A stretch of 64,000 nt of DNA from Scybalousia_A sp964639765 (GTDB lineage: Bacteria > Bacteroidota > Bacteroidia > Bacteroidales > P3): positions 1-64,000 of the forward strand of contig CAZXEN010000007.1 of the NCBI GenBank assembly GCA_964639765.1. The letters are read 5' to 3'. Numbering within the stretch: position 1 is the first letter of the stretch; every line of letters starts with the position of its first letter. This document shows positions 17,594 through 26,266 of the stretch, one piece after another. The notes beneath the pieces were generated by a model, which ran no database searches, was not told the origin of the DNA, and was given only the letters and a program-made list of their open reading frames with translations. The position numbers were made by a program, and so were the translations under genes.

Positions 17594-18835
17594 CTATATT
17601 TTATCTGCACAAAGTTTGGCAGTAGAGAAAGCTATTTGCAGGTTATAGCCTCCTGTGTCTGCGTCCAAATCCATCACCTCTCCGCAAAAATACAAGCCTT
17701 TTACAATCTTGCTTTGCATAGTGCGGGGATTGATTTCATCAAGGCTTATACCACCCATGGTAACCACGGCTTCTTTCCACCCCATATCACCTATTACAGG
17801 TTGTTTTCTCTCTTTCATATACCAAAGAATGGAACTGAAATCTTCTTCCTTTAAATTCTTTGCCATAGTCTTGCCATTGAGTCTGCATATCTCCAAAACA
17901 TCTTTCACCAAAGGCTTTGCAAACCATTTTCTAAGGACGGAAGATACCTCCTCTGTTCTTCTTGTGGAGAAGGTGTTTCGGATTTCCTGCAGAAGTTTTT
18001 CCTTGGGTACCTTTGGTTTATGGTCTATGGTCAGATGAAAACGTTCTCCTTTGTCCAGATCTCTTGCTATAATACGGGAAAGAGAAAGCACAACCGGACC
18101 ACTGACTCCGTATTCGTCCAGATAAACATCTCCAAAGAGGCTTGCAACGGTTTTGTTTTGCTTGTTTGTTATGCTTACCTCACAGTTTTTCAACAAGAAA
18201 TCCTGCACGTGTTTTGGATAACCGTCTTTTGTTCTCAATCCTACAAGGGCAGGCAAAGGCTCCACGATGCTGTGTCCCACTTCTTCGGCAAGAAAATATC
18301 CGTCACCCTCTGAGCCTGTGGAAGGATAGGTTCTCCCTCCTGTAGCAAGGATTACATTCCTGCCCTGGAAATCACCAATATTGGTACTGACGCCAACAAC
18401 ACTGTGGTTTCTCACAAGAAGATGTTCCACCTCACAGTTTTTTTCTATACGGACAAGAGGACTTTCTTCCAATGGCTTTAGAAGGTTTAGGAAAACATCC
18501 AATGCTTTTCCGCTTTTGGGATATACTCTTCCTCCTCTTTCTTCTTCTGTTTCCAGACCTCTTTGCGAGAAAAACGCACACAAGTCTTCATTGGTGAAAT
18601 TGTCAAAAGCAGGCTCAAAAAAATCAGGAGAGGAAATATGTTTAAAATATTCTTCTTTGGGCTTGGAATTAGTGATATTGCAGCGGCCTTTTCCTGTTAT
18701 TCTCAGTTTTAGTCCAGCCTGATGTTTTTTTTCCAGAAGAACAACACCATAACCTTTGTTTACCAGAATATTGGAAACAAAAAGTCCTGCAGCTCCTGCT
18801 CCTACTACTATTATATTATTGTTGTTGGTATCCAA
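17594..18835 (-). CDS. BaiN/HI0933-family flavoprotein
   Basis: A 413-residue FAD-binding protein. The N-terminal dinucleotide-binding motif is VVGAGAAGLFVSNIL, followed by the family motif KLRITGKGRCNITN, then ILATGGRTYPSTGSEGDG. The C-terminal segment ends with GLYFCGEVMDLDADTGGYNL, the second FAD-binding motif of this family. Members have been annotated as aminoacetone oxidase or BaiN-type dehydrogenase; the substrate here is unknown. The start overlaps the end of era by 20 bases, so the two are probably co-transcribed. Confidence 0.92.
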   Translation of the reverse strand: MDTNNNNIIVVGAGAAGLFVSNILVNKGYGVVLLEKKHQAGLKLRITGKGRCNITNSKPKEEYFKHISSPDFFEPAFDNFTNEDLCAFFSQRGLETEEERGGRVYPKSGKALDVFLNLLKPLEESPLVRIEKNCEVEHLLVRNHSVVGVSTNIGDFQGRNVILATGGRTYPSTGSEGDGYFLAEEVGHSIVEPLPALVGLRTKDGYPKHVQDFLLKNCEVSITNKQNKTVASLFGDVYLDEYGVSGPVVLSLSRIIARDLDKGERFHLTIDHKPKVPKEKLLQEIRNTFSTRRTEEVSSVLRKWFAKPLVKDVLEICRLNGKTMAKNLKEEDFSSILWYMKERKQPVIGDMGWKEAVVTMGGISLDEINPRTMQSKIVKGLYFCGEVMDLDADTGGYNLQIAFSTAKLCADKI

Positions 18836-19694
18836 AATGCTTCAAGTCTTTAAGATTATTTCTCCAGTTCTCCTTGACTTTTACAAAGAGTTTCAGATAA
18901 CACCTTTTGTCTATGAACTTTTCTATGTCTTTTCTTGCCTCTGTTCCAAGTTTTTTTATCATCTGACCTTGGTGGCCAAGTATTATTCCCTTTTGGCTTT
19001 CTCTCTCAACGTATATGACCGCCGAAATATAGTCTGTTTCCTCTTTTTCCTTGTATTCGTCTATGGAGACTTCACATGAATAAGGAATTTCTTTGTTGTA
19101 GTACAGCAGAATCTTCTCCCTGATTATCTCGGAAGCGAAAAATCGCATGCTTTTGTCGGTCAGTTCGTCCTTTGGGAAGTAAGGAGGATTCTCAGGCAGA
19201 ACATCCATTATCGCATCAAAAATCTTGTCCAAGTTAAACTTCTCTGTGGCCGAGCAAGGTATGACTTTAGCTCTTGGAATGATATTTTGCCAATAGTTTA
19301 TCTTGTCGTTGATTATCTCCTGCGAAGAAAGATCTATCTTATTCAGAACCAATATTACAGGCACTTTTGAATTGATGATGTATTCAAGCGTCTTCTCATT
19401 CTTGAGCGATTCTCCCACCTCAGTAACAAGAAGAAAAACGTCTGCATCCTTCAAAGCCGAAGACACAAAAGCCATCATCTGTTCATGTAGTTTGTAATGG
19501 GGATTGACTATTCCCGGAGTATCGGAATAAACTATTTGAAAATCCTCTCCGTTTGCTATGCCCATTATCCTGTGCCTTGTGGTCTGTGCCTTGAATGTTG
19601 TTATTGAAAGATTTTCTCCCACCAAAGCATTCATAAGAGTGCTTTTGCCGACATTAGGATTGCCTATTATATTTACAAAACCTGCTTTATGCAT
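18816..19694 (-). CDS. era: GTPase Era
   Basis: A 292-residue Era protein, a GTPase that binds the 3' end of 16S rRNA during small-subunit maturation. It has G1 GNPNVGKST (about 12-20), switch region FKAQTTRHRIMGI, G3 DTPG and G4 NKID. A C-terminal KH domain carries the ERESQKGIILGHQGQMIKKLG motif. The length is typical. tRNA-His lies just upstream on the same strand, separated by a hairpin at 19718-19757. Confidence 0.97.
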   Translation of the reverse strand: MHKAGFVNIIGNPNVGKSTLMNALVGENLSITTFKAQTTRHRIMGIANGEDFQIVYSDTPGIVNPHYKLHEQMMAFVSSALKDADVFLLVTEVGESLKNEKTLEYIINSKVPVILVLNKIDLSSQEIINDKINYWQNIIPRAKVIPCSATEKFNLDKIFDAIMDVLPENPPYFPKDELTDKSMRFFASEIIREKILLYYNKEIPYSCEVSIDEYKEKEETDYISAVIYVERESQKGIILGHQGQMIKKLGTEARKDIEKFIDKRCYLKLFVKVKENWRNNLKDLKHFGYQQQ

Positions 19695-19717
19695 AATCAG
19701 AAGTTTTATTAAACCTA

Positions 19718-19757
19718 CAAAGGCTCCAAAGTCCTTCGAGGATTTTGAAGCCTTTTA
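19718..19757 (-). terminator. Hairpin between tRNA-His and era
   Basis: On the minus strand AAAAGGCTTCAAAATCCT pairs imperfectly with AGGACTTTGGAGCCTTT around a CGA loop, starting just after the tRNA CCA. Only three T follow, so it may end tRNA transcription partly or serve as a processing signal before era. Confidence 0.6.
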
Positions 19758-19762
19758 TCTTG

Positions 19763-19840
19763 TGGGGTACCTTGTGAGATTCGAACTCACGACCTTCGGA
19801 ACCACAATCCGACGTTCTAACCAACTGAACTAAAGATACC
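19763..19840 (-). tRNA. tRNA-His (GTG)
   Basis: A complete cloverleaf on the minus strand. The anticodon loop TTGTGGT between TCGGA and TCCGA gives anticodon GTG. The T arm is GTGAG-TTCGAAT-CTCAC. An extra 5' G (G-1 at 19840) opposite C73 is the identity mark of histidine tRNA. The CCA end is encoded (19763-19765). Confidence 0.98.
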
Positions 19841-19858
19841 ATCTCTAAAATCAGAGTG

Positions 19859-19889
19859 CAAAATTATAAAGTTTTCTTTAATTGGCAAA
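19859..19889 (-). promoter_or_regulatory. Promoter for tRNA-His
   Basis: On the minus strand TTTG, 19 bases, then TAATTTTG, followed by CACTCTGATTTT. It is a full consensus Bacteroidota promoter about 19 bases before the tRNA. The 16 bases from TTTG onward are identical to those at the PBP2 promoter (37585-37600). Confidence 0.9.
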
Positions 19890-20217
19890 GTTTTTTAATT
19901 CTTTTTCTCAAAATAAGATAAAGTCAAGCAAATAAATATTTAATAAATAGTGTTTTACAAAACTTTATTGCATCATAGTCTGCCTTGCAGTACCATGAAT
20001 TCTGTGCTGAAAAAAAGAGTTGGATTTCAAAAAAAAATATCAACTCTTTAGGGTAAAAAGACTTGATTTCCGTGAAAAAAGATCAAGTCTTTTTTTATCA
20101 AATCTTCGTTTTGTTTTTTCAGTGAAAAATCATCTAATAAAGTAAGCAGTATATCAATATTTTAATCGCCTAATCTAAGAAAAAAGCAGAGTATTTCCCA
20201 ACTCTGCTTTTTTATTT
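19890..20217. other. Intergenic region without a gene
   Basis: AT-rich gap between the tRNA-His promoter and the 3' end of a minus-strand barrel gene. Its main content is the repeat-family copy at 20013-20120. A further AAAAAGCAGAGT / ACTCTGCTTTTTT hairpin (about 20183-20214), followed by A on the plus strand and T on the minus strand side of the gene, could end transcription of the barrel gene. Confidence 0.6.
20013..20120. repeat. Dispersed repeat family, copy 3
   Basis: Two inverted pairs lie side by side: AAAGAGTTG with CAACTCTTT (20014-20022 and 20041-20049), and AAAAAGACTTGAT with ATCAAGTCTTTTT (20055-20067 and 20082-20094). They are followed by an ATCTTCGTTTTG word. The words match those of the other copies but in a different order, so the family looks modular. 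Confidence 0.85.
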
Positions 20218-20919
20218 CTAAAACTCTATACCGAATCTAAATGAAACAGCCCCGAAATTAAAATGTTCTCCCCAAAATTCTATATACTGCATTTCGTATC
20301 CTACAGAAAGATTTAAAGCAATAGCATTAAGATCAAACTTTACTCCTCCAGAAGGAGAGAAATAAAAACCTTCATTCTTGGCAACACTATAACCAACCTT
20401 GACATCAAGAAAAGGAGTGATGTTGTTGTCTATGAAATTCAATCTTGAATTTACAAATATAGGGACTTGTAATTCTTCCCGATCTGAAAAATAGTGCAAA
20501 CCAAAGCCTCCTCCTATATAGACAAGAGGATTTATCTGATAACCATGAGAAGTATTTATAACAAGTCTGTCTGTTTTATAAGTTCCTACTCCTACTGCAT
20601 AACCAATATCAAAAAAACCTCTGTAAACATCAGTATTCTTTTTATTTGAAGTTTTTCTTTTTTTACGCATTCCGTAATAAGAATCATCATCTAAAAATTC
20701 TTTTGTGATCTTTTCTACTTCGCTGATGTTATAGACAAATATATTTCTGTCAGCTGTTTGTATTTTTATGGAAACATTTGGTATCTGCTCTATGATTATT
20801 CCATGTATTACAGAACCGTTTTTAAGATAGACGACATCTTGGTAATTGCTTTGGGCAAAGACAGAGGATGACAAAAGCATTATTACCGCAAAAGCCACAA
20901 GAGATAGTATTCTCTTCAT
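20218..20919 (-). CDS. Small outer-membrane barrel protein
   Basis: A 233-residue protein with a signal peptide (MKRILSLVAFAVIMLLSSSVFAQ). A small beta domain follows (about 25-75, VVYLKNGSVIHGIIIEQIPN), of a type often seen at the N-terminus of Bacteroidota envelope proteins. A Lys/Arg-rich linker (KKRKTSNKK) leads to an eight-strand-like barrel ending FRFGIEF. I place the start at 20919 since the signal peptide begins there; an ATG at 20988 would add 23 non-signal residues. Function unknown. The long structured leader upstream may control it. Confidence 0.8.
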   Translation of the reverse strand: MKRILSLVAFAVIMLLSSSVFAQSNYQDVVYLKNGSVIHGIIIEQIPNVSIKIQTADRNIFVYNISEVEKITKEFLDDDSYYGMRKKRKTSNKKNTDVYRGFFDIGYAVGVGTYKTDRLVINTSHGYQINPLVYIGGGFGLHYFSDREELQVPIFVNSRLNFIDNNITPFLDVKVGYSVAKNEGFYFSPSGGVKFDLNAIALNLSVGYEMQYIEFWGEHFNFGAVSFRFGIEF

Positions 20920-21025
20920 ATTGTTTGTTTTCCTTTCTGTGATTTCTGAAAAGGAAGGATACTCCTTATATCCTATGTTGTAAAACAAAAAAGCGTGAAA
21001 TCACAAACACTCTATACATATCTTT

Positions 21026-21158
21026 CTATATAGGTGTGTGGAAAAAACCTCGTCTTAAAGATATAAATATAGCAGAATCCACGCCCAAAGAATCAGGCTT
21101 AGCATGCCATACATATTTATAACCTGTTAAGACTCTAAAGTTTCCACACTTTATATAG
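21026..21158 (-). ncRNA. Candidate structured RNA or long leader
   Basis: Four nested complementary segments close a 42-base apex: CTATATA (21026-21032) with TATATAG (21152-21158); GTGTGGAAA (21036-21044) with TTTCCACAC (21141-21149); GTCTTAA (21052-21058) with TTAAGAC (21127-21133); TATAAATAT (21062-21070) with ATATTTATA (21113-21121). That is 32 exact pairs in order. A promoter about 60 bases upstream on the minus strand would transcribe it, and a GTGATTTCAC hairpin plus T-run lies after it near 20990. It could be a separate small RNA (a 6S-like long hairpin is one idea) or the 5' leader of the barrel gene. Confidence 0.6.
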
Positions 21159-21221
21159 ACAAGTTACAAAAAAGCGTATCGCTCCAAAACATTAAAACAT
21201 AACACAAATGTGTTATATCTG

Positions 21222-21254
21222 CAAAATTACAAAAGTTTTTCAAACCATTGCAAA
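21222..21254 (-). promoter_or_regulatory. Promoter for the structured RNA / barrel gene
   Basis: On the minus strand TTTG (21251-21254), 21 bases, then TAATTTTG (21222-21229) and CAG. The spacer is two bases longer than the usual 19, and another TTTG lies only 11 bases from the -7 box. Confidence 0.6.
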
Positions 21255-21345
21255 ATTGCAGTAATATTCTTTTGGCTGAAATGAAATTAAAATAGAAAAA
21301 CTACTCCAAAACAAAAAATCTTTGCTTGTAAAATCTTGGAGAGTC

Positions 21346-22398
21346 TTAGACTATTGTGCCACTGCCATAGCAGATATGACTTTCTTCATCATAGATTACG
21401 CCAAATTGTCCTTGTGCCACGCCCTGCAGTTTATGTTCAAAGCGAACATGATAAATATCTTCTTTCTTGGAAATCCATCCTAAGGTAAAATCAGGAGTAT
21501 GACGTATCTTGAGACTTATTTCTTTTTCTCCCTCAAAGTCTCCCCATACGTCTTTGGTAAGAAAATGGAAAGCACCTAAGTCCATTTCCATTCCATATTG
21601 AGTAATTGGGTCATAACCTTGAGAAACATAGAGAACATTATTTGGAATATCTTTCTTTACAACAAACCATGGTCCTCCGCTGAGACCTAATCCTTTTCTT
21701 TGACCAATAGTGTGAAACCAGAAACCTTTGTGTTTGCCAAGAATTTTTCCTGTTTCGAGTTCAACAATTTCACCCTCTTTCTCTCCCAAATAGCGTTTGA
21801 TGAAATCATTGTAGTTTATCTTGCCAAGAAAACATATTCCCTGAGAGTCTTTCCTGAAAGCTGAAGGCATTTTCTCCTGTTCTGCTATAGTTCTTACTTC
21901 TTGCTTGGTAAGATTTCCAACAGGAAACATTATTTTTTCTAATTGTGAATAAGAAATCTGTGCTAAAAAGTCCGTCTGGTCTTTTATTTTGTCCTTGGCA
22001 GTTGAAAGCCAGACAAGATTCTCTGCATTTGTTGTTGTGCAGTAGTGACCTGTAGCAATCTTGTCAAAGTCTTTGCCCCACTTTTCGTTGAAAGCTCCGA
22101 ATTTTATCATTTTGTTGCACATCACATCGGGGTTAGGAGTCAATCCTTGATGTACTGTCTCTATGGTATAGTTTACAACTCTGTCAAAGTATTCCTGTTG
22201 CAGATTTACAACTTCCATTTTACAACCATATTTCTTTGCGATGTAGGATGTAATCTCAATATCTTCCTCTTTGGGACACTCGCTGTCGTCCATTCCTATC
22301 ATTATATAAAAGACAGTAGGAGTGATTCCCATTTCTTTCAATCTATACACCACAACAGAGGAATCAACTCCTCCCGAAACCAATGCAGCTACATTCAT
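21346..22398 (-). CDS. mnmA: tRNA-uridine 2-sulfurtransferase MnmA
   Basis: A 350-residue enzyme that thiolates U34 in the tRNAs for Lys, Glu and Gln. The PP-loop is LVSGGVDSSVV (about 7-17). The catalytic cysteines sit in PNPDVMCNK (about residue 97) and in DSQGICFLG (about residue 192). HTIGQRKGLGLSGGPW is the family motif of the central domain. It starts 25 bases after purL and is probably translated from the same transcript. Confidence 0.96.
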   Translation of the reverse strand: MNVAALVSGGVDSSVVVYRLKEMGITPTVFYIMIGMDDSECPKEEDIEITSYIAKKYGCKMEVVNLQQEYFDRVVNYTIETVHQGLTPNPDVMCNKMIKFGAFNEKWGKDFDKIATGHYCTTTNAENLVWLSTAKDKIKDQTDFLAQISYSQLEKIMFPVGNLTKQEVRTIAEQEKMPSAFRKDSQGICFLGKINYNDFIKRYLGEKEGEIVELETGKILGKHKGFWFHTIGQRKGLGLSGGPWFVVKKDIPNNVLYVSQGYDPITQYGMEMDLGAFHFLTKDVWGDFEGEKEISLKIRHTPDFTLGWISKKEDIYHVRFEHKLQGVAQGQFGVIYDEESHICYGSGTIV

Positions 22399-22423
22399 AA
22401 AGAATAATAGGGGAAAAACCTTA

Positions 22424-24661
22424 TTACTTATCCATTATTTCATTCAAAACGTTGTTATAAACGTGTTTGTATTGTCTTATTGTGCCAAAGTCTTCATCAT
22501 CTACAACTATGTCTCCGTCTGTTACCTTACCTATTGCAAGGAAAGGCACATTCTCTTTGTTCATGATAGCCACGAAGTCGTTGTATTTCTCTTCGTATAT
22601 GGTAACAACTACTCGTGACTGACTCTCTCCAAACAGGAATGAATCCAAACGCACCTCACTGTCAGTAACAATGTTGAAACCTAAATCTCTGTGCATTGCA
22701 CTTTCAATCAAGTTCATAAACAAACCACCGTCGCTTACGTCATGGGCAGATTCAATAAATCCTTCCTTGATAAGTTTCTTCAACACTTGTTGCAAAGCAT
22801 ATTCTTTGTCCATATCAAAGTAAGGGACAGGAGAAAGTTTTACGCCGCAATAGTTGTAAAGATATTCAGAAGAGTTGATATCGTCCTTGATTTCTCCAAG
22901 TAGAAAGATGGTTGCTCCTTTGCGTTTGAAATCCAATGAAGTCTGATGTCTCTTGTCCACTGTTCCTATCATACCTATCACAGGAGAAGGCATAACTGCT
23001 TCCACAATACCGTTGATAGATGCCTGATTGTAGAAACTTACATTACCTCCGGTAACAGGTGTGGAGAACTTTTTGCAAGCCTCACCCATACCTTTTACAG
23101 CATTTACAAACTGCCAATAGGTTTCTGGTTTGTAAGGATTGCCAAAGTTACAGCAATTGGTAACTGCCAATGGCACACCACCAGCACAAACAATGTTTCT
23201 TGCAGCTTCCGCTACCGCTATTTCTGTTCCTATGAAAGGATCAGAATAAACATAGCGTGAATTGCAGTCACATGTCATGGCTATACCATTTGAACAGCCT
23301 TTGATATTTGCAATGCCAGCATCTGCAGGAGCATTTGTGGTCATATTTCTTGTTCCAACCATGGAATCATATTGCTCAATTACCCAACGTTTTGATGCAA
23401 GGTTAGGGTTCTTTGTCATTTCTTGAGCAATTTTTTTACATTCCTGCAGAGATGGTTCTTTTATGTCTGAAAGTTTGAAATCGTGTGTATGTTTGTAGTA
23501 TTCCGGTTCTGTGTATTCTCTGTCGTATTGAGGAGCTCCGCCGCCAAGAACAAGAGTGGAAGCAGGTACCTTTGCAACCAATTCACCTTTCCAGTAGAAG
23601 TAAAGCATATCTTCATCTATCACTTCTCCTATCTTGGCACAGTTCAAATCCCATTTCTCAAATATTTTTTCCACTGTTGCTTCCTGTCCCTTTTTAGCAA
23701 CAACAAGCATACGTTCTTGTGATTCAGAAAGAAGTATTTCCCAAGCCTCTATGTTTTGCTGGCGAAGAGGTACCTTGTCAAGATTGATTACCATTCCGCT
23801 TCCGCCTTTTTCACTCATTTCGCTTGTAGAACATATAATGCCAGCAGCTCCCATATCCTGCATGCCGACAATGGCTCCACTTCTTCCAAGTTCGAGACTT
23901 GCTTCCAAAAGAAGTTTCTCTTGGAATGGGTCGCCAACTTGAATAGATGGTATGTCGTCAGCAGAGTTTTCTGTAACATCTGCACTTGCAAACGTTGCAC
24001 CATGTATCCCGTCTTTGCCTGTGGAAGAACCTACAATATAAACAGGATTGCCTTTGCCTTTTGCCACTGCAGAGATAAGGTCTTCTTTCTTCATTATACC
24101 TACACTCATAGCATTTACCAAAGGATTGTTTTCAAAACATTCGTCAAAGAAAACCTCTCCTCCTAAAACAGGAACGCCAAAGCTGTTGCCATAATGAGAA
24201 ATACCCTCAACAGTTCCTTTGAACAAGCGTTTTGCATGATTGCTCTTCAAAGAACCAAAACGCAAAGAATTAAGTTGGGCTATAGGTCTTGCACCCATAG
24301 TGAAAATGTCTCTGTTTATTCCTCCTACTCCTGTTGCGGCACCTTGGAAAGGTTCCACAGCACAAGGATGATTATGACTTTCTATCTTGAAAACACAAGC
24401 TCTTCCATCTCCCACATCTACCATTCCAGCGTTTTCCTCTCCTGGAGCAACCAACATCTGCTTGCCCTCTTTAGGCAGTTTCTTTATCCACTTTATGCTG
24501 TTTTTGTATGAGGCATGCTCAGACCACATCACAGAATAAATACTCAGTTCTGTAAAATTGGGAGTTCTTCCCCCAAGATATTCTTTTATTTTTTCAAATT
24601 CTTCATCAAGCAAGCCCAACTTGTGCGCTGTTTCAACGGTTACATTTTCACTCTGTATCAT
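22424..24661 (-). CDS. purL: Phosphoribosylformylglycinamidine synthase, small PurL type
   Basis: A 745-residue PurL of the short (Bacillus-like) class, the fourth step of purine synthesis, converting FGAR to FGAM with ATP. This class needs PurQ (glutaminase) and PurS, which are not in the window. Family motifs include MWSEHASYKNS, KIESHNHPCAVEPFQGAATG, GGINRDIFTMGARPIA, MQDMGAAGI and the C-terminal AHDVSDGGL. The length agrees with the short class, not the 1,300-residue fused type. A TATCTTTG -7 element lies 27 bases upstream. Confidence 0.96.
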   Translation of the reverse strand: MIQSENVTVETAHKLGLLDEEFEKIKEYLGGRTPNFTELSIYSVMWSEHASYKNSIKWIKKLPKEGKQMLVAPGEENAGMVDVGDGRACVFKIESHNHPCAVEPFQGAATGVGGINRDIFTMGARPIAQLNSLRFGSLKSNHAKRLFKGTVEGISHYGNSFGVPVLGGEVFFDECFENNPLVNAMSVGIMKKEDLISAVAKGKGNPVYIVGSSTGKDGIHGATFASADVTENSADDIPSIQVGDPFQEKLLLEASLELGRSGAIVGMQDMGAAGIICSTSEMSEKGGSGMVINLDKVPLRQQNIEAWEILLSESQERMLVVAKKGQEATVEKIFEKWDLNCAKIGEVIDEDMLYFYWKGELVAKVPASTLVLGGGAPQYDREYTEPEYYKHTHDFKLSDIKEPSLQECKKIAQEMTKNPNLASKRWVIEQYDSMVGTRNMTTNAPADAGIANIKGCSNGIAMTCDCNSRYVYSDPFIGTEIAVAEAARNIVCAGGVPLAVTNCCNFGNPYKPETYWQFVNAVKGMGEACKKFSTPVTGGNVSFYNQASINGIVEAVMPSPVIGMIGTVDKRHQTSLDFKRKGATIFLLGEIKDDINSSEYLYNYCGVKLSPVPYFDMDKEYALQQVLKKLIKEGFIESAHDVSDGGLFMNLIESAMHRDLGFNIVTDSEVRLDSFLFGESQSRVVVTIYEEKYNDFVAIMNKENVPFLAIGKVTDGDIVVDDEDFGTIRQYKHVYNNVLNEIMDK

Positions 24662-24687
24662 AATAATGATGGTTTTATTTTAAAGTG

Positions 24688-24695
24688 CAAAGATA
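24688..24695 (-). promoter_or_regulatory. Promoter -7 element for purL-mnmA
   Basis: It reads TATCTTTG followed by CACT on the minus strand, 27 bases before purL. No clear -33 box. Confidence 0.6.
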
Positions 24696-24723
24696 ATAAA
24701 TCTTTCAATATTTACAAGTTTTT

Positions 24724-25413
24724 TTATTCGGTTGTAAGATATGGGGCAAGTTTTTCGTAGTCTTCAAGGCTTAAAAGACTGTTGTATTTAAGAGCCTCTA
24801 TAGTTTGATATGGTCCGTTTTGTTGTCTGTATTGTATTATGGATTTTGCGAGATAATAATCTATATAAGGGTGATAAGACAAAGTTTTTATGTTGTCGGT
24901 ATTTATGTTCAGTTTTCTTACACTTTTTGTCTGCAGTACTATGTAAGGAGAAATATTCTTATAGACACTGTCACTTATTCCCCAAACTTCTTTTAATTGT
25001 TCTTTATTTATGTATCCACCCAATCGTTTTCCATAATTGTAGATATTTCTTGCATATACAGGACCTATACCTCTGATGATTTGCAAATCCAGTGTATCAG
25101 CTGTGTTTAAATCTATTAAAACATCATATTTTGCAGTCTTAGGTTGGTTATCATTGGTTGTAGGTTGAGACTTTTCTTCTTTGAAAGGGCTGTTTAGATA
25201 TTGATTTTTAGTTCTCTTGTTGGTGTAATAGGTAGATGCAGAAGGTTTCTTGGAATAATGATGAACGGTTTGCGTTTTTGAGGGTGAATAATCTTCCTTT
25301 AGGTTTAGAATGGTTACATTATTACCTTTGAAAAACAGAAAGACCATTACAAAAAAGACTCCCAAGAATAAACCTATAATAAGGGCTATGACAGTTTTAT
25401 GTCTCGAATGCAT
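24724..25413 (-). CDS. Membrane-anchored helix-hairpin-helix protein (ComEA-like)
   Basis: A 229-residue protein with one N-terminal membrane segment (about 9-28), a polar Ser/Thr/Lys-rich linker (about 45-95) and two helix-hairpin-helix units. The first holds IDLNTADTLDLQIIRGIGPVYARNI (about 98-122); the second has LSYHPYIDYYLAKSIIQYRQQNGPY. The fold is that of ComEA-type DNA-binding proteins, so it may bind DNA on the outside of the inner membrane. A competence role is only an inference. It follows hpt by 15 bases on the same strand. Confidence 0.85.
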   Translation of the reverse strand: MHSRHKTVIALIIGLFLGVFFVMVFLFFKGNNVTILNLKEDYSPSKTQTVHHYSKKPSASTYYTNKRTKNQYLNSPFKEEKSQPTTNDNQPKTAKYDVLIDLNTADTLDLQIIRGIGPVYARNIYNYGKRLGGYINKEQLKEVWGISDSVYKNISPYIVLQTKSVRKLNINTDNIKTLSYHPYIDYYLAKSIIQYRQQNGPYQTIEALKYNSLLSLEDYEKLAPYLTTE

Positions 25414-25428
25414 AGTTTTAAATTGAAA

Positions 25429-25956
25429 TTATTCTTTTACTTGATAAATGGCAGGAAGATTGCGATAATAGCCATCAAGGTCAAAACCATAACCGACAAT
25501 AAACGGATCTTCTATTTCTTTTCCTATGTATTTTATAGGATAATTGCATTGAAATTTATGAGGCTTAAACATTAATACAGCTATTTCCAAACTTTTAACA
25601 TCCAAAGCCAAGAGTTGTTTTCTAAGAGATTGCATTGTTAAACCTGTATCTACAATATCTTCAACAATGACTACATCTTTGCCTTTTAGGTTTTCATTAA
25701 GTCCTATTAGCTGTTTTACTGTTCCTGACGACTTATCGTTGGTATAAGAAGCAAGTTTTATAAATGTTATTTTGGATAAAATCTTTACCTTCCGTAATAA
25801 ATCAGCTGCAAAAATAAAAGCTCCATTTAGCACCACAACAAAAACCGGTTCTTTATCTTTGTAGTCAGCATTTATTTGTTGGGCTAATCGGTTTACTATT
25901 TCAGACAGTTCTTCTTGAGAAATGTAAAGACTTTTGTTTATATTGTTAGTCTCCAT
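25429..25956 (-). CDS. hpt: Hypoxanthine phosphoribosyltransferase
   Basis: A 175-residue purine-salvage enzyme that joins hypoxanthine or guanine to PRPP. The PRPP-binding loop is VVIVEDIVDTGLTM, with VFVVVLNGAFIFAADLLRK near residue 40 and KYIGKEIEDPFIVGYGFDLDGYYRNLP at the end. I prefer the start at 25956 because the frame above it (to 26010) runs through a promoter-like TATTTTTG and adds residues not typical of the family. It is probably first in a two-gene transcript with the HHH protein. Confidence 0.93.
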   Translation of the reverse strand: METNNINKSLYISQEELSEIVNRLAQQINADYKDKEPVFVVVLNGAFIFAADLLRKVKILSKITFIKLASYTNDKSSGTVKQLIGLNENLKGKDVVIVEDIVDTGLTMQSLRKQLLALDVKSLEIAVLMFKPHKFQCNYPIKYIGKEIEDPFIVGYGFDLDGYYRNLPAIYQVKE

Positions 25957-25988
25957 AACTTTATTTTTACCTTTAAACGCTATTTCAA

Positions 25989-25996
25989 CAAAAATA
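25989..25996 (-). promoter_or_regulatory. Promoter -7 element for hpt
   Basis: It reads TATTTTTG on the minus strand, 33 bases before the chosen hpt start. A TTTG lies 11 rather than 19 bases upstream, so the match is partial. Confidence 0.45.
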
Positions 25997-26131
25997 TTGC
26001 AAAACCTCAAACTATATTTATTAGGAAATATACAATGACAACAGAGATATTTTTAGCAAAGAAAAAAGGCTCTGTATTCTATTGGTTAAGGTTATTGTTT
26101 TTAACTTTTTTGATAAAAAAACAAAATTTTA

Positions 26132-26163
26132 TTTGGTAATTTTGACAAAGTGTTGTAATTTTG
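26132..26163 (+). promoter_or_regulatory. Promoter for initiator tRNA
   Basis: TTTG (26132-26135), 20 bases, then TAATTTTG (26156-26163) and CA, 18 bases before the tRNA. A second TAATTTTG at 26137-26144 overlaps the region. Confidence 0.75.
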
Positions 26164-26181
26164 CAAACTGAAAAGACAGAC

Positions 26182-26253
26182 TGCGGGGTGGAGCAGAGGT
26201 AGCTCATTGGGCTCATAACCCAAAGGTCGTAGGTTCGAATCCTGCCCCCGCTA
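26182..26253 (+). tRNA. Initiator tRNA-fMet (CAT)
   Basis: The anticodon loop CTCATAA lies in a stem ending in three G-C pairs (GGG/CCC), the initiator signature. The acceptor stem pairs from position 2 (GCGGGG with CCCCGC), while positions 1 and 72 are T and T and cannot pair; lack of a 1-72 pair is also an initiator feature. The T arm is GTAGG-TTCGAAT-CCTGC. CCA is not encoded (the sequence reads CAA). Confidence 0.96.
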
Positions 26254-26266
26254 CAAAGAGAATGAA

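Larger units (their letters stand above)
20920..21345. other. Gap with promoter and structured RNA region
   Basis: A 426-base gap between mnmA and the barrel gene, both on the minus strand. It holds a promoter element (21222-21229), a short ATAACACA/TGTGTTAT dyad (21199-21216) at the likely transcript start, an AGCG-ATA-CGCT hairpin followed by T on the minus strand (about 21173-21184), and the long dyad at 21026-21158. No protein-coding frame is convincing. Confidence 0.7.

Noticed and set aside
25915..26139. Plus-strand 74-residue frame
   Set aside because: It overlaps the start of hpt on the other strand, has no family features and ends inside the initiator tRNA promoter region.
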